Below, piece after piece: positions 1 through 6,004 of a stretch of DNA of 6,004 bases (the first letter of the stretch is position 1; the number at the start of each line of letters is the position of its first letter). The DNA lies in assembly GCA_947448105.1 (NCBI GenBank), contig CANFNE010000158.1:1-6004 (forward strand), in the 5' to 3' direction. The stretch comes from Burkholderiales bacterium (GTDB lineage Bacteria > Pseudomonadota > Gammaproteobacteria > Burkholderiales > Burkholderiaceae_C). Below the pieces are notes generated by a model. It saw only the letters and a program-made list of their open reading frames with translations. It ran no database searches and was not told where the DNA came from. The position numbers and the translations under genes were made by a program.

Positions 1-878
1 ATATGGTTGCCCACCAGCAGGGCAAAGTAGTCGGGGGAACTGCGCTTGATGCCGGGCTGGCCCACCAGCACATGGGCTTGCGCCGAGGCAAAGGCAATGC
101 GCTGCTCGGTCGGGCCGCTGAGCGGCTGCACTTCATCCACCGGCGCTTGTGCCGGGCAGTCGCCCTGGGGCAGGCGTGCCATCAGCGTAGCCACCAGCGC
201 GTCGGCCTGCGACCGGTCCACAGCACCCACCACGCTGATGCGCGCATAGCAAGCGCGCACCGCCTGCGCGTGCAAGGCCTGCATGTCGGCGCTGCTGATG
301 TTGCGCAAATCGGCTTCGGTGGTTTCGCGGCCATAGGGGTGGCTGGCGTACACCGCTTTGCCAAACGCACGAGCGGCCACGGTGGCTGGGCGGGTGTTGG
401 CCTCTTTGATGCTGGCAATCAGCTTGGGACGGTCGCGCTGCCACAGCCTATCGGGAAACGCCGGTTCGCCCAATTGGCGCGCGGCCAGGGCGCTGGCCTG
501 GGCCAGCACGTCGGGGTAGCTCAGGCTGCGCAGCGCAAAGGTCATTCGGTCATTGCCAGCGCTGGCCGAAAAAGAGGCACCCAGATCAGCCCAGGCCTCA
601 CCCAGCGCGTTTTCGTCCAGGGGGCTCTGGCCCGCAGCCGCCTGAACGCCGTTGCGCGTAGCCGAAGCCATCACCCCGGCCAGACCGGTTTTGCCCGCCG
701 GGCTGCGGCGCTCGCCTGCGTCAAAGTCGAGCTGCACATCCAGCATGGGAATGCCTGGGCTTTGCACCAAATACACCTTGGCGCCGCTGGCGTGCGTCCA
801 GTGCTCTATGGGCAAGGCGGCCCAGGCGGCGGGGGCCAGCAACAAGGCCAGCGAAACGAGAGAAGTTTTGAGGGACAT
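1..878 (-). CDS. M16-family peptidase-like protein lacking the zinc site (partial, C-terminus beyond left edge)
   Basis: Runs from an ATG at 878 leftward off the window, giving 292 codons without a stop. The first 20 residues form a Sec signal peptide (MSLKTSLVSLALLLAPAAWA, cleavage after AWA). The mature start (PIEHWTHASGAKVYLVQSPG) and the following DVQLDFDAGERRSPAGKTGLAGVMA match the beta-strand and helix of an M16 N-terminal domain. Where active members have HxxEH, this protein has GLAGVMAS (about residues 65-72), so no zinc ligands are present. A later block (TVAARAFGKAVYASHPYGR, then LRNISSADMQALHAQAV) matches the M16 linker and the start of the M16_C domain. It starts 13 bp after the stop of the HxxEH-bearing paralogue, so the two are almost certainly co-transcribed, with no strong Shine-Dalgarno visible. 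By analogy with mitochondrial processing peptidase and bacterial M16B pairs, it is probably the substrate-binding, non-catalytic subunit of a periplasmic heterodimer. Substrate unknown. Roughly a third of the protein is outside the window. Confidence 0.9.
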   Translation of the reverse strand, partial: MSLKTSLVSLALLLAPAAWAALPIEHWTHASGAKVYLVQSPGIPMLDVQLDFDAGERRSPAGKTGLAGVMASATRNGVQAAAGQSPLDENALGEAWADLGASFSASAGNDRMTFALRSLSYPDVLAQASALAARQLGEPAFPDRLWQRDRPKLIASIKEANTRPATVAARAFGKAVYASHPYGRETTEADLRNISSADMQALHAQAVRACYARISVVGAVDRSQADALVATLMARLPQGDCPAQAPVDEVQPLSGPTEQRIAFASAQAHVLVGQPGIKRSSPDYFALLVGNH

Positions 879-891
879 GGTGCGTGCCAGT

Positions 892-2355
892 TCAATGCCG
901 GGCGCCCGGCGTCGGCGTGCGCGGTTTGCGTTTGAGATCTATCGGCTGGGGCAACAAGGTAGCCACGGTCAGTTCGTCGTCGCCAAAATAGCGTGCGGCC
1001 ACCGCTTGCACCTGCGCCGGGGTGACGCCGCGCAGGCGCTCCAGCATCTCGGTCTCAAAGCCCAGCGGCAGTCCCATGGTCCAGTTGGCACCCAGCATGC
1101 GCGCTTGGTTGAAGACGCTGTCTTGCTGGTAGACCTCGCTGGCGGTCCATTGGTTGACCACGCGCTTAAGTTCTGCGGCGCTGATACCCTCATCGGCCAC
1201 GCGCTGGAGTTGGGCGCGCAAGGCCGCCTCAAGTGCCGCGCTGTTCTTGCCGCTGGCGGGCACCCCCGACACCATGAAGGTGACCGGTCCGCGTGCGGTA
1301 GCGCTGTAATGCGCACCAGCACTGTCGGCCACATGGTCGTCGGACTGGGTCAGGGCGCGGTCCAGGCGGGCACCATCAAAACCGTCAAGCACCGCCGACA
1401 GCACCGTCAGCGCCAGGGCGTCCTGCGCTTGGGCGTCCCACAAGTCCGTGCCCGGTGCGCCAGGCCGAATGCCCGGCACCTTGAAGGCCAGCGCCACATA
1501 GGCCTGTTCGGCGGGCGCCTTGAAATCGAGCCGACGCATGCCGCTTTGCGCGGGCTCAAGGCGCGGCTTGCGCTCAGGCAGTGGCGCGCTGGCGATTCCA
1601 CCGTAGTATTTTTCGGCCATGGCAAACACGGCCTGCGGCTCCACGTCACCGGCCACCACAATTGCCGCGTTGGCGGGCGTGTACCAGCGGCGGTAAAAGG
1701 CACGGGCGTCGTCAGGCACCATAGATTCCAGATCGCTCATCCAGCCCACCACCGGACGGCGGTAGGGTGAGGTCTGGTAGGTGGCGGCCGTCATAGCCTC
1801 AAACAAGCGGGCATGCGGGTTGTCCTCGGTGCGCAGTCGGCGTTCTTCCTTGACCACTTCGAGTTCCTTGCGAAAGTCCTCGTCGCTCCATTGGTTGTGG
1901 GCAAACCGGTCGGCCTCTAACTCCATCACGTCCGCCAGGCGCGCCGCCGGGATTTGCTGGTAATAGCCGGTGTAATCCTTGTTGGTAAAAGCGTTTTCGC
2001 GCCCGCCCAAGGCCGCCACCCGGCGCGAAAAGTCCCCCGCCTTGACGGTGGGCGTGCCCTTGAACAGCATGTGCTCGAGCACATGGGCCACGCCCGAGCT
2101 GCCGTCCACCTCGTCCATCGAGCCCACGCGCACCCACAGCATGTGCACCGCCGTGGGCGCGCGGTGGTCGGGCTTGACGATCAGCGTCATACCGTTGCGC
2201 AGGGTGAACTGCTGGCTCGGGTCCGGTGCCGCCCACACCGACGCGCCGATCAGACCCGTTGCCAGCAGCGCAGCGCACGCACGCCGTGGCAAGCGCAAGC
2301 GCGTGGCAGTAGCAATCAATTCGAATACGACCAGGATCAGCGTGAGGTGTTTCAT
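892..2355 (-). CDS. M16-family zinc metallopeptidase (pitrilysin/MPP-like), catalytic subunit
   Basis: A 487-residue protein if translation begins at the ATG at 2355 (MKHLTLIL). The zinc site is HVLEH (residues 91-95, nt 2071-2085) followed by MLFKGT, with the third ligand expected at Glu170/171 in VVKEERR. FTNKDYTGYYQQIP (about 123-136) is typical of bacterial M16B enzymes. The second domain (M16_C) begins near SDLESMVPDDARAFYRRWYTPANAAIVVAGDV (207-238). The N-terminus contains basic RLRLPRR, then a hydrophobic stretch ending in GASVWA, a probable signal peptide cleaved near residue 42, so the enzyme should act in the periplasm. The in-frame ORF extends 203 codons further upstream, but that part is antisense to ftsY and does not look like M16 sequence. 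The true start is uncertain: ATG 2367, ATG 2355, or a TTG near 2321 that would give a more standard signal peptide. It is followed after 13 bp by a paralogue lacking the zinc site, its likely partner. Family assignment is firm; substrate is unknown. Confidence 0.95.
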   Translation of the reverse strand: MKHLTLILVVFELIATATRLRLPRRACAALLATGLIGASVWAAPDPSQQFTLRNGMTLIVKPDHRAPTAVHMLWVRVGSMDEVDGSSGVAHVLEHMLFKGTPTVKAGDFSRRVAALGGRENAFTNKDYTGYYQQIPAARLADVMELEADRFAHNQWSDEDFRKELEVVKEERRLRTEDNPHARLFEAMTAATYQTSPYRRPVVGWMSDLESMVPDDARAFYRRWYTPANAAIVVAGDVEPQAVFAMAEKYYGGIASAPLPERKPRLEPAQSGMRRLDFKAPAEQAYVALAFKVPGIRPGAPGTDLWDAQAQDALALTVLSAVLDGFDGARLDRALTQSDDHVADSAGAHYSATARGPVTFMVSGVPASGKNSAALEAALRAQLQRVADEGISAAELKRVVNQWTASEVYQQDSVFNQARMLGANWTMGLPLGFETEMLERLRGVTPAQVQAVAARYFGDDELTVATLLPQPIDLKRKPRTPTPGARH

Positions 2356-2371
2356 AGAATGGTGCATTCTA
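2355..2371. promoter_or_regulatory. 17-bp perfect inverted repeat in the divergent M16/ftsY start region
   Basis: The sequence TAGAATG-GTG-CATTCTA is a perfect palindrome with 7-bp arms and a 3-nt centre. It fills most of the 28 bp between the M16 start codon (2355) and the ftsY start codon (2384). Each arm contains TAGAAT, which is one mismatch from the sigma-70 -10 consensus TATAAT, once on each strand (2355-2360 plus; 2371-2366 minus). It could be a pair of overlapping divergent -10 elements or an operator. No good -35 hexamer is found at 16-18 bp on either side, so promoter function is an inference. Confidence 0.4.
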
Positions 2372-2383
2372 AGAACGCCCACC

Positions 2384-3418
2384 ATGTTCAGCTTTTTCAA
2401 AAAAAACCCCCCTGTTGAAGCGTCTGCCGCGACCGACGCCAAGACGGCCACGCCACTGGCAACGGAGCCCACAAGCACCAGCGTGAACCCGGTCGTCCCC
2501 GCTGGCCGCCAGAGCTGGTTGGCCCGACTCAAAGCCGGCCTGGGCAAGACCGCAGCTGGCATTTCATCCGTATTTGGGGGCACGCGCATTGACGAGGCGC
2601 TGTTCGAGGATCTGGAAAGCGCCCTCTTGATGGCCGACGCCGGTGTGGCCGCCACAGAAACCCTGATTGCCGATCTGCGCCGTAAGGCCAAAGACACCAA
2701 GGCGCAAACCCCGGCGCAGCTCAAAACCCTGCTCATTGACGGCCTCACCCAGCTGCTGTCCCCCCTGGAAAAACCCCTCACGCTAGGCCCGCAATTGCCA
2801 ACGGTCATCATGGTCGCCGGTGTCAACGGCGCAGGCAAGACCACCTCCATTGGCAAGCTCACCCATCGGCTGGCCGACGAAGGAGCCACCGTTTTGCTGG
2901 CCGCAGCCGACACCTTCCGCGCGGCCGCACGCGAGCAACTCACGGTCTGGGCCGAACGCAACACGGTTGAAATCGTCAGCCAAGAAGGCGGCGACCCGGC
3001 CGCCGTGAGCTACGACGCGGTCTGCGCAGGCAAGGCACGCAAAAAAGACGTAGTCCTGATCGACACCGCCGGGCGCCTGCCCACGCAGCTGCACCTGATG
3101 GAAGAGCTGAAAAAGATGAAGCGGGTGGTGCAAAAAGCCGGAGAGGCCTCGGGCCTTGGGAACTGCCCGCAAGAGGTGCTGCTGGTGATTGATGGCAATA
3201 CCGGTCAGAACGCATTGGCCCAGGTGCGCGCCTTTGACGACGCGTTGGGCCTGACGGGCCTGATCATCACCAAACTTGACGGCACGGCCAAAGGCGGGGT
3301 GCTCGCCGCAATTGCCCGCGAGCGACCCGTGCCGGTGTACTTCATCGGCGTGGGCGAAAAGCTGGAGGAGCTCGAAACCTTCAATGCGCGTGAATTCGCC
3401 CAGGCCCTGTTGGAATGA
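2384..3418 (+). CDS. ftsY: Signal recognition particle receptor FtsY (SRP GTPase)
   Basis: A 344-residue FtsY, the receptor that binds the Ffh/4.5S RNA-ribosome complex and hands nascent membrane proteins to SecYEG at the inner membrane. GTPase motifs are all intact: G1 GVNGAGKTT (146-154), G2 DTFRAAA (176-182), G3 DTAGR (227-231), G4 TKLD (296-299), and the closing GVGE (322-325) followed by LEELETFNAREFAQALL. The helical N domain spans roughly 43-130. The N-terminal A domain is only about 40 residues (MFSFFKKNPP, then Ala/Thr/Pro-rich), much shorter and less acidic than the roughly 200-residue A domain of E. coli FtsY. The basic, Phe-rich first residues may contact lipid. The start at 2384 is chosen because upstream in-frame codons are antisense to the M16 gene. 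The Shine-Dalgarno is weak (AAGAA near 2371-2375). Its TGA stop overlaps the ATG of the next gene (ATGA), implying translational coupling. Confidence 0.98.
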   Translation: MFSFFKKNPPVEASAATDAKTATPLATEPTSTSVNPVVPAGRQSWLARLKAGLGKTAAGISSVFGGTRIDEALFEDLESALLMADAGVAATETLIADLRRKAKDTKAQTPAQLKTLLIDGLTQLLSPLEKPLTLGPQLPTVIMVAGVNGAGKTTSIGKLTHRLADEGATVLLAAADTFRAAAREQLTVWAERNTVEIVSQEGGDPAAVSYDAVCAGKARKKDVVLIDTAGRLPTQLHLMEELKKMKRVVQKAGEASGLGNCPQEVLLVIDGNTGQNALAQVRAFDDALGLTGLIITKLDGTAKGGVLAAIARERPVPVYFIGVGEKLEELETFNAREFAQALLE

Positions 3419-4665
3419 ACTCCGTCGACCGTCGCGACCCAGGCCTTGCAGGGCCTAGCCCCACGCGACGCACCGCACTGGGCTGCTTGGCTGCCAGCCT
3501 TGCGAGCGGCCTGTTGCCCGCGCCGGCATACGCAGACACCGCCACGTGGGCCCGAACCTTGGAGCAAGCCCGGGGGCAAACGGTTTACTTCAACGCCTGG
3601 GGCGGCGCGCCCACCATCAACGCCTATATCCAATGGGCGGGCGAGCAGGTGCTGCAGCGTTTCGGTGTGCACCTGGTGCACGTCAAAGTCGCCGATGCCG
3701 CCGATGTCGTGAAACGGGTTCGCAATGAAAAAGCCGCGGCCAAGCTTGACGGCAGCACAGACCTGGTTTGGATCAATGGCGAGAATTTTCTGACGATGAA
3801 GCGCGAAGGCCTTCTTTTTGGCCCCTTTGCGGAACAGTTGCCGTCATTTGCTTACGTAGACACCCAAGGCAAACCCACGACCCGGCTCGACTTTGCCGAA
3901 CCCGTGGAAGGCATGGAAGCACCTTGGGGCATGGCGCAACTCACCTTTATGGCCGATGCCAAACGTGTTCCAAAGCCTCCACGCGATCTTGCTGCCTTGC
4001 TTGCGTTTGCCACCCAGCATCCCGGACGCACCACGTATCCCCGTCCACCCGACTTCCACGGCACGACCTTTCTCAAGCAATTGTTGCTGGATCTGACGCC
4101 GAAGTCCGAGCACGGCGTGTTCTACCAAGCGGTGACGGCAGACGTTTTTGCGCGGATGAGTGCGCCGCTGTGGCGCACTCTGGACGCATTGCATCCGCAG
4201 CTGTGGCGCAAGGGCAAACAATTTCCCGGCAGCGCCGCCGCCATGAGGCAAATGATGGCCGACGGCGAATTGCTACTGGCCCTGACCTTCAACCCCAACG
4301 AAACCGCCAACGAGATCGCCGCCCAGCGGCTCGCGGCGACGACCGTGAGCTTCCAGTTCACTGCTGGCACCATTGGCAATACCCACTTCTTGGCTATTCC
4401 TTTCAATGCGCGTGCCGTCGCCGGTGCGCAGGTGCTGGCCGACTTTCTGCTCAGCCCGCAAGCCCAAGCACGCAAAGCGGATATTGCAGTTTGGGGTGAC
4501 CCTACCGTGCTGGACGTGCGCCGTTTGCCTGCGGCGCAGCAGTTGTTTTTTCAGATGAAGCCGCAGGCGGGGACGTTGGCACAAAGCGCTCCAGCATTGC
4601 CTGAGCCGCACGGATCCTGGGTACGCCCGCTGGAACAGGAGTGGACACGCCGATACGGGGTATAA
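3415..4665 (+). CDS. ynjB: YnjB-family ABC transporter substrate-binding protein
   Basis: A 416-residue protein resembling E. coli YnjB, the periplasmic component of the uncharacterised YnjBCD ABC transporter (COG4134), from recall. Shared blocks are QTVYFNAWGGAPTINAYIQW (about 55-74), VADAADVVKRVRNEKAA, DLVWINGENF, PWGMAQLTFMAD, TYPRPPDFHGTTFLKQLL, LTFNPNE, IGNTHFLAIPFNA and KADIAVWGDPTVLD. The first 40 residues form a signal peptide with Arg-Arg (TRRTALG, residues 17-23), a hydrophobic core and an AYA cleavage site. The twin Arg and long n-region suggest Tat export, though the motif is imperfect and Sec remains possible. The start is the ATG that overlaps the ftsY stop by 4 bp, with no separate promoter visible. 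The permease (ynjC-like) and ATPase (ynjD-like) genes are absent on both sides, so it is an orphan here and must pair with a transporter encoded elsewhere or have another role. The ligand is unknown; thiamine or other small molecules have no support from this sequence. Confidence 0.9.
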   Translation: MNSVDRRDPGLAGPSPTRRTALGCLAASLASGLLPAPAYADTATWARTLEQARGQTVYFNAWGGAPTINAYIQWAGEQVLQRFGVHLVHVKVADAADVVKRVRNEKAAAKLDGSTDLVWINGENFLTMKREGLLFGPFAEQLPSFAYVDTQGKPTTRLDFAEPVEGMEAPWGMAQLTFMADAKRVPKPPRDLAALLAFATQHPGRTTYPRPPDFHGTTFLKQLLLDLTPKSEHGVFYQAVTADVFARMSAPLWRTLDALHPQLWRKGKQFPGSAAAMRQMMADGELLLALTFNPNETANEIAAQRLAATTVSFQFTAGTIGNTHFLAIPFNARAVAGAQVLADFLLSPQAQARKADIAVWGDPTVLDVRRLPAAQQLFFQMKPQAGTLAQSAPALPEPHGSWVRPLEQEWTRRYGV

Positions 4666-4678
4666 AGCGACAAACTAC

Positions 4679-4683
4679 AGGAG
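4679..4683 (+). promoter_or_regulatory. Ribosome binding site for the SMP-30-like gene
   Basis: AGGAG lies 5 nt before the ATG at 4689. This decides that start over the in-frame ATG at 4641, which lies inside the preceding gene and would add 16 residues ahead of the hydrophobic anchor. Confidence 0.75.
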
Positions 4684-4688
4684 ACTGC

Positions 4689-5798
4689 ATGAAAAAAGCC
4701 TTCAAGCTACTGGCGCCCTTGCCACTGCTCGGACTCGCGTATCTGTTTTTCTGGCCGGTGCCCATTACACCGGTGGCCTGGGTCGCGCCCAAAGCGCCCG
4801 GTTACGTTGGCGCACACGCCGTCAACGAAAAACTCGCAGGGCTGCAGTTAATGGATCTGCACGGTGAAGTGGGCCCCGAGCACATTGCTTTTGGCCCCGA
4901 CGGCAAGCTGTACACCACGGTGGCCAGCGGGAATATTCTGCGTATGAACGCGGACGGCAGTGGGCAAGAAGTTTTCGCCAACACCACGGGCCGCGTGCTT
5001 GGTTTCGCCTTTGACGCCCAAGCCAACTTGATCGCCGCAGATGCGGTCAAAGGACTGTTGTCCATCAGCCCCGACCGCAAAGTCACAGTTCTTACAGACC
5101 AGGTGGACGCAGACCCCATCCGCTACGCAGACGCCGTGGTCGTGGCCAAGAGCGGCAAAATGTATTTCAGTGACGCATCGACCCGCTTTGCCCCCAAAGA
5201 CTGGGGCGGCACCTTCGAGGCCAGCATTTTGGACATCCTGGAGCAGTCCAGCACCGGCCGCGTACTTGAATTTGACCCCGTTAGCAAGGTCACGCGCGTG
5301 GTCGCCCGCGGTCTGAGTTTCGCCAATGGGGTGGCGCTTAGTGACGACGAAACACACCTTTTTGTAAATGAGACAGGCAAATACCGGGTTTGGAAAATTG
5401 CCGTCAGGGCACAAAACGTCCAGGTTTCCGCCGATGCACCCTCCACTGACGCCAAGGTGGTGTTCGACAACCTGCCCGGCTACCCAGATAACCTGATGCG
5501 TGGGCGCGATGGCAAGATATGGCTCGGTTTTGCCAAGCCCCGCAACAGCACCATCGACAACTTCGCTGGCAAACCCTGGTTGCGCTCGCTCACCCTGCGC
5601 CTGCCGCGCGCCATGTGGCCCATCCCTAAGGCCTACGGCCACGTGATGGCATTCACAGACGACGGAGAAATAGTCACAGATTTACAAGACCCCAGCGGTG
5701 CCTATCCAGAAACAACGTCGATCACTGAAACAGAAGACAGGCTGTATGTCCAAAGCCTCCATGCGACGGCTTTGGGTTGGCTTCCCGTTAAACACTGA
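4689..5798 (+). CDS. SMP-30/gluconolactonase or strictosidine-synthase-like beta-propeller protein, membrane-anchored
   Basis: A 369-residue protein. Residues 1-25 (MKKAFKLLAPLPLLGLAYLFFWPVP) are a basic start plus one hydrophobic segment with no clear cleavage site, so probably a signal anchor with the rest in the periplasm. The remainder is a six-bladed beta-propeller of the SMP-30/strictosidine synthase/APMAP type. Visible motifs are GPEHIAFGPDGKLYT (63-77, Glu64 a likely metal ligand), YADAVVVAKSGKMYFSDAS (146-164), FANGVALSDDETHLFVNET (211-229, Asn213) and GYPDNLMRGRDGKIWLG (264-280, Asp267). The C-terminus (TSITETEDRLYVQSLHATALGWLPV) is typical of this group. These positions agree with the single divalent-metal site of SMP-30-like lactonases, so hydrolysis of a lactone or ester is plausible, but the substrate cannot be deduced. 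Despite the fold, alkaloid synthesis is not implied. It begins 23 bp after the YnjB-like gene and probably belongs to the same transcript. It ends before a strong terminator. Confidence 0.88.
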   Translation: MKKAFKLLAPLPLLGLAYLFFWPVPITPVAWVAPKAPGYVGAHAVNEKLAGLQLMDLHGEVGPEHIAFGPDGKLYTTVASGNILRMNADGSGQEVFANTTGRVLGFAFDAQANLIAADAVKGLLSISPDRKVTVLTDQVDADPIRYADAVVVAKSGKMYFSDASTRFAPKDWGGTFEASILDILEQSSTGRVLEFDPVSKVTRVVARGLSFANGVALSDDETHLFVNETGKYRVWKIAVRAQNVQVSADAPSTDAKVVFDNLPGYPDNLMRGRDGKIWLGFAKPRNSTIDNFAGKPWLRSLTLRLPRAMWPIPKAYGHVMAFTDDGEIVTDLQDPSGAYPETTSITETEDRLYVQSLHATALGWLPVKH

Positions 5799-5834
5799 GC
5801 CATCTTGCGATTTACGCCTGGCAATTTTTGAACC

Positions 5835-5868
5835 AAAAAAAACGCCCCATCGATAGATGGGGCGTTTT
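5835..5868. terminator. Bidirectional intrinsic terminator between convergent transcripts
   Basis: A perfect 13-bp stem (5839-5851 with 5856-5868), GC-rich core CGCCCCATC, loop GATA. Its right side ends in TTTT for plus-strand transcripts from the SMP-30-like gene. Its left side carries eight A (5835-5842), which gives a U8 tract for the leftward rRNA transcript. It lies 40 bp after the propeller gene stop and 12 bp past the 5S 3' end, so it serves both operons. Confidence 0.92.
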
Positions 5869-5880
5869 CTGGTTGAATAG

Positions 5881-5993
5881 CCTGACGATGACCTACTTTC
5901 ACACGGGTATCCGCACTATCATCGGCGCAGAGTCGTTTCACTGTCCTGTTCGGGATGGGAAGGAGTGGTACCAACTCGCTATGGTCGTCAGGC
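5881..5993 (-). rRNA. rrf: 5S ribosomal RNA
   Basis: Read on the minus strand, the 5' end GCCTGACGACCATAGCGAG pairs with the 3' end (TCGTCAGGC) as the closing helix I, which extends to base 5880. The internal blocks TTGGTACCACTCC, CCCATCCCGAACAG, GAAACGACTC, CGCCGATGATAG and GTGTGAAAGTAGG are the conserved 5S loops and helices. The sequence is of betaproteobacterial (Burkholderiales) type. Mature ends may differ by 1-2 nt. It is the last gene of an rRNA operon whose 23S gene must lie just off the right edge; bases 5995-6004 are 23S-5S spacer. The operon is transcribed toward, and convergent with, the ftsY group. Confidence 0.97.
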
Positions 5994-6004
5994 ATAACTT
6001 TTTG

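Noticed and set aside
3..1770. Long plus-strand open frames (310 and 372 codons) opposite the M16 genes
   Set aside because: They are antisense shadows caused by high GC and third-position bias. Their translations are Gly/Ala/Arg/His-rich with no family signature, while the minus strand has clear M16 motifs.
2071..2082. Perfect 12-bp palindrome GTGCTCGAGCAC
   Set aside because: It lies in the codons for the HVLEH zinc motif and is explained by coding for VLEH.
1979..2383. A 135-residue N-terminal extension of FtsY in frame upstream of 2384
   Set aside because: It is antisense to the M16 zinc-site region, and the MFSFFKK start at 2384 is the typical FtsY N-terminus.
2356..2964. A 203-residue N-terminal extension of the M16 peptidase
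   Set aside because: It is wholly antisense to ftsY, Ser/Ala/Arg-rich, and the M16 signal peptide begins after it. The 690-residue length does not fit the family's usual 430-500.
3463..3486. Possible lipobox (ALGC) in the YnjB-like signal peptide
   Set aside because: The Cys is only five residues after the Arg pair, before the hydrophobic core, and the -3 residue does not fit. The AYA site after the core is better.
4641..4688. Alternative start of the propeller gene at ATG 4641
   Set aside because: It lies within the preceding gene, has no ribosome binding site, and would place 16 polar residues before the anchor. ATG 4689 has AGGAG at good spacing.
5799..5834. Possible small gene or regulatory RNA between the propeller gene and the terminator
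   Set aside because: Only 36 bp, with no start codon plus ribosome binding site and no structure besides the terminator.

Overview
The window reads as an ordinary housekeeping stretch of a GC-rich betaproteobacterium, most likely Burkholderiales and probably Comamonadaceae (Rhodoferax/Polaromonas-like). The evidence is a typical betaproteobacterial 5S rRNA, an FtsY with a short N-terminal domain, GC-ending codons throughout, and the arrangement of a pair of M16 peptidases divergent from ftsY. The genus is an inference from recalled family features, since no search was possible.

Layout. Bases 1-2355 (minus strand) hold two tandem M16 (pitrilysin/MPP-like) zinc peptidase genes. The upstream one (892-2355) carries the HxxEH zinc site. 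The downstream one (878 to beyond the left edge) has lost it and is probably the non-catalytic partner of a heterodimer. Both have export signals. A 28-bp gap (2356-2383) separates this pair from a plus-strand group and contains most of a perfect 7-bp inverted repeat. The plus-strand group is ftsY (2384-3418, SRP receptor GTPase), a YnjB-family ABC-type substrate-binding protein (3415-4665) whose ATG overlaps the ftsY stop by 4 bp, and an SMP-30/strictosidine-synthase-like beta-propeller protein with an N-terminal membrane anchor (4689-5798). These three are close enough to be one operon. A strong stem-loop at 5839-5868 with A and T tracts on its two sides separates this operon from a 5S rRNA gene (minus strand, about 5881-5993). 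That 5S is the distal end of an rRNA operon that enters from the right edge.

Functionally, FtsY delivers SRP-ribosome complexes to the inner membrane, and four of the other proteins are predicted to be exported or membrane-anchored. The link between ftsY and its two downstream neighbours is positional only. The YnjB-like protein has no permease or ATPase gene beside it here. I saw no mobile element, CRISPR array, tRNA, toxin-antitoxin or defence gene, and no convincing new system. The most interesting points are the ftsY/orphan binding-protein coupling and the palindrome in the divergent start region. Every stretch over 300 bases is covered by a gene.
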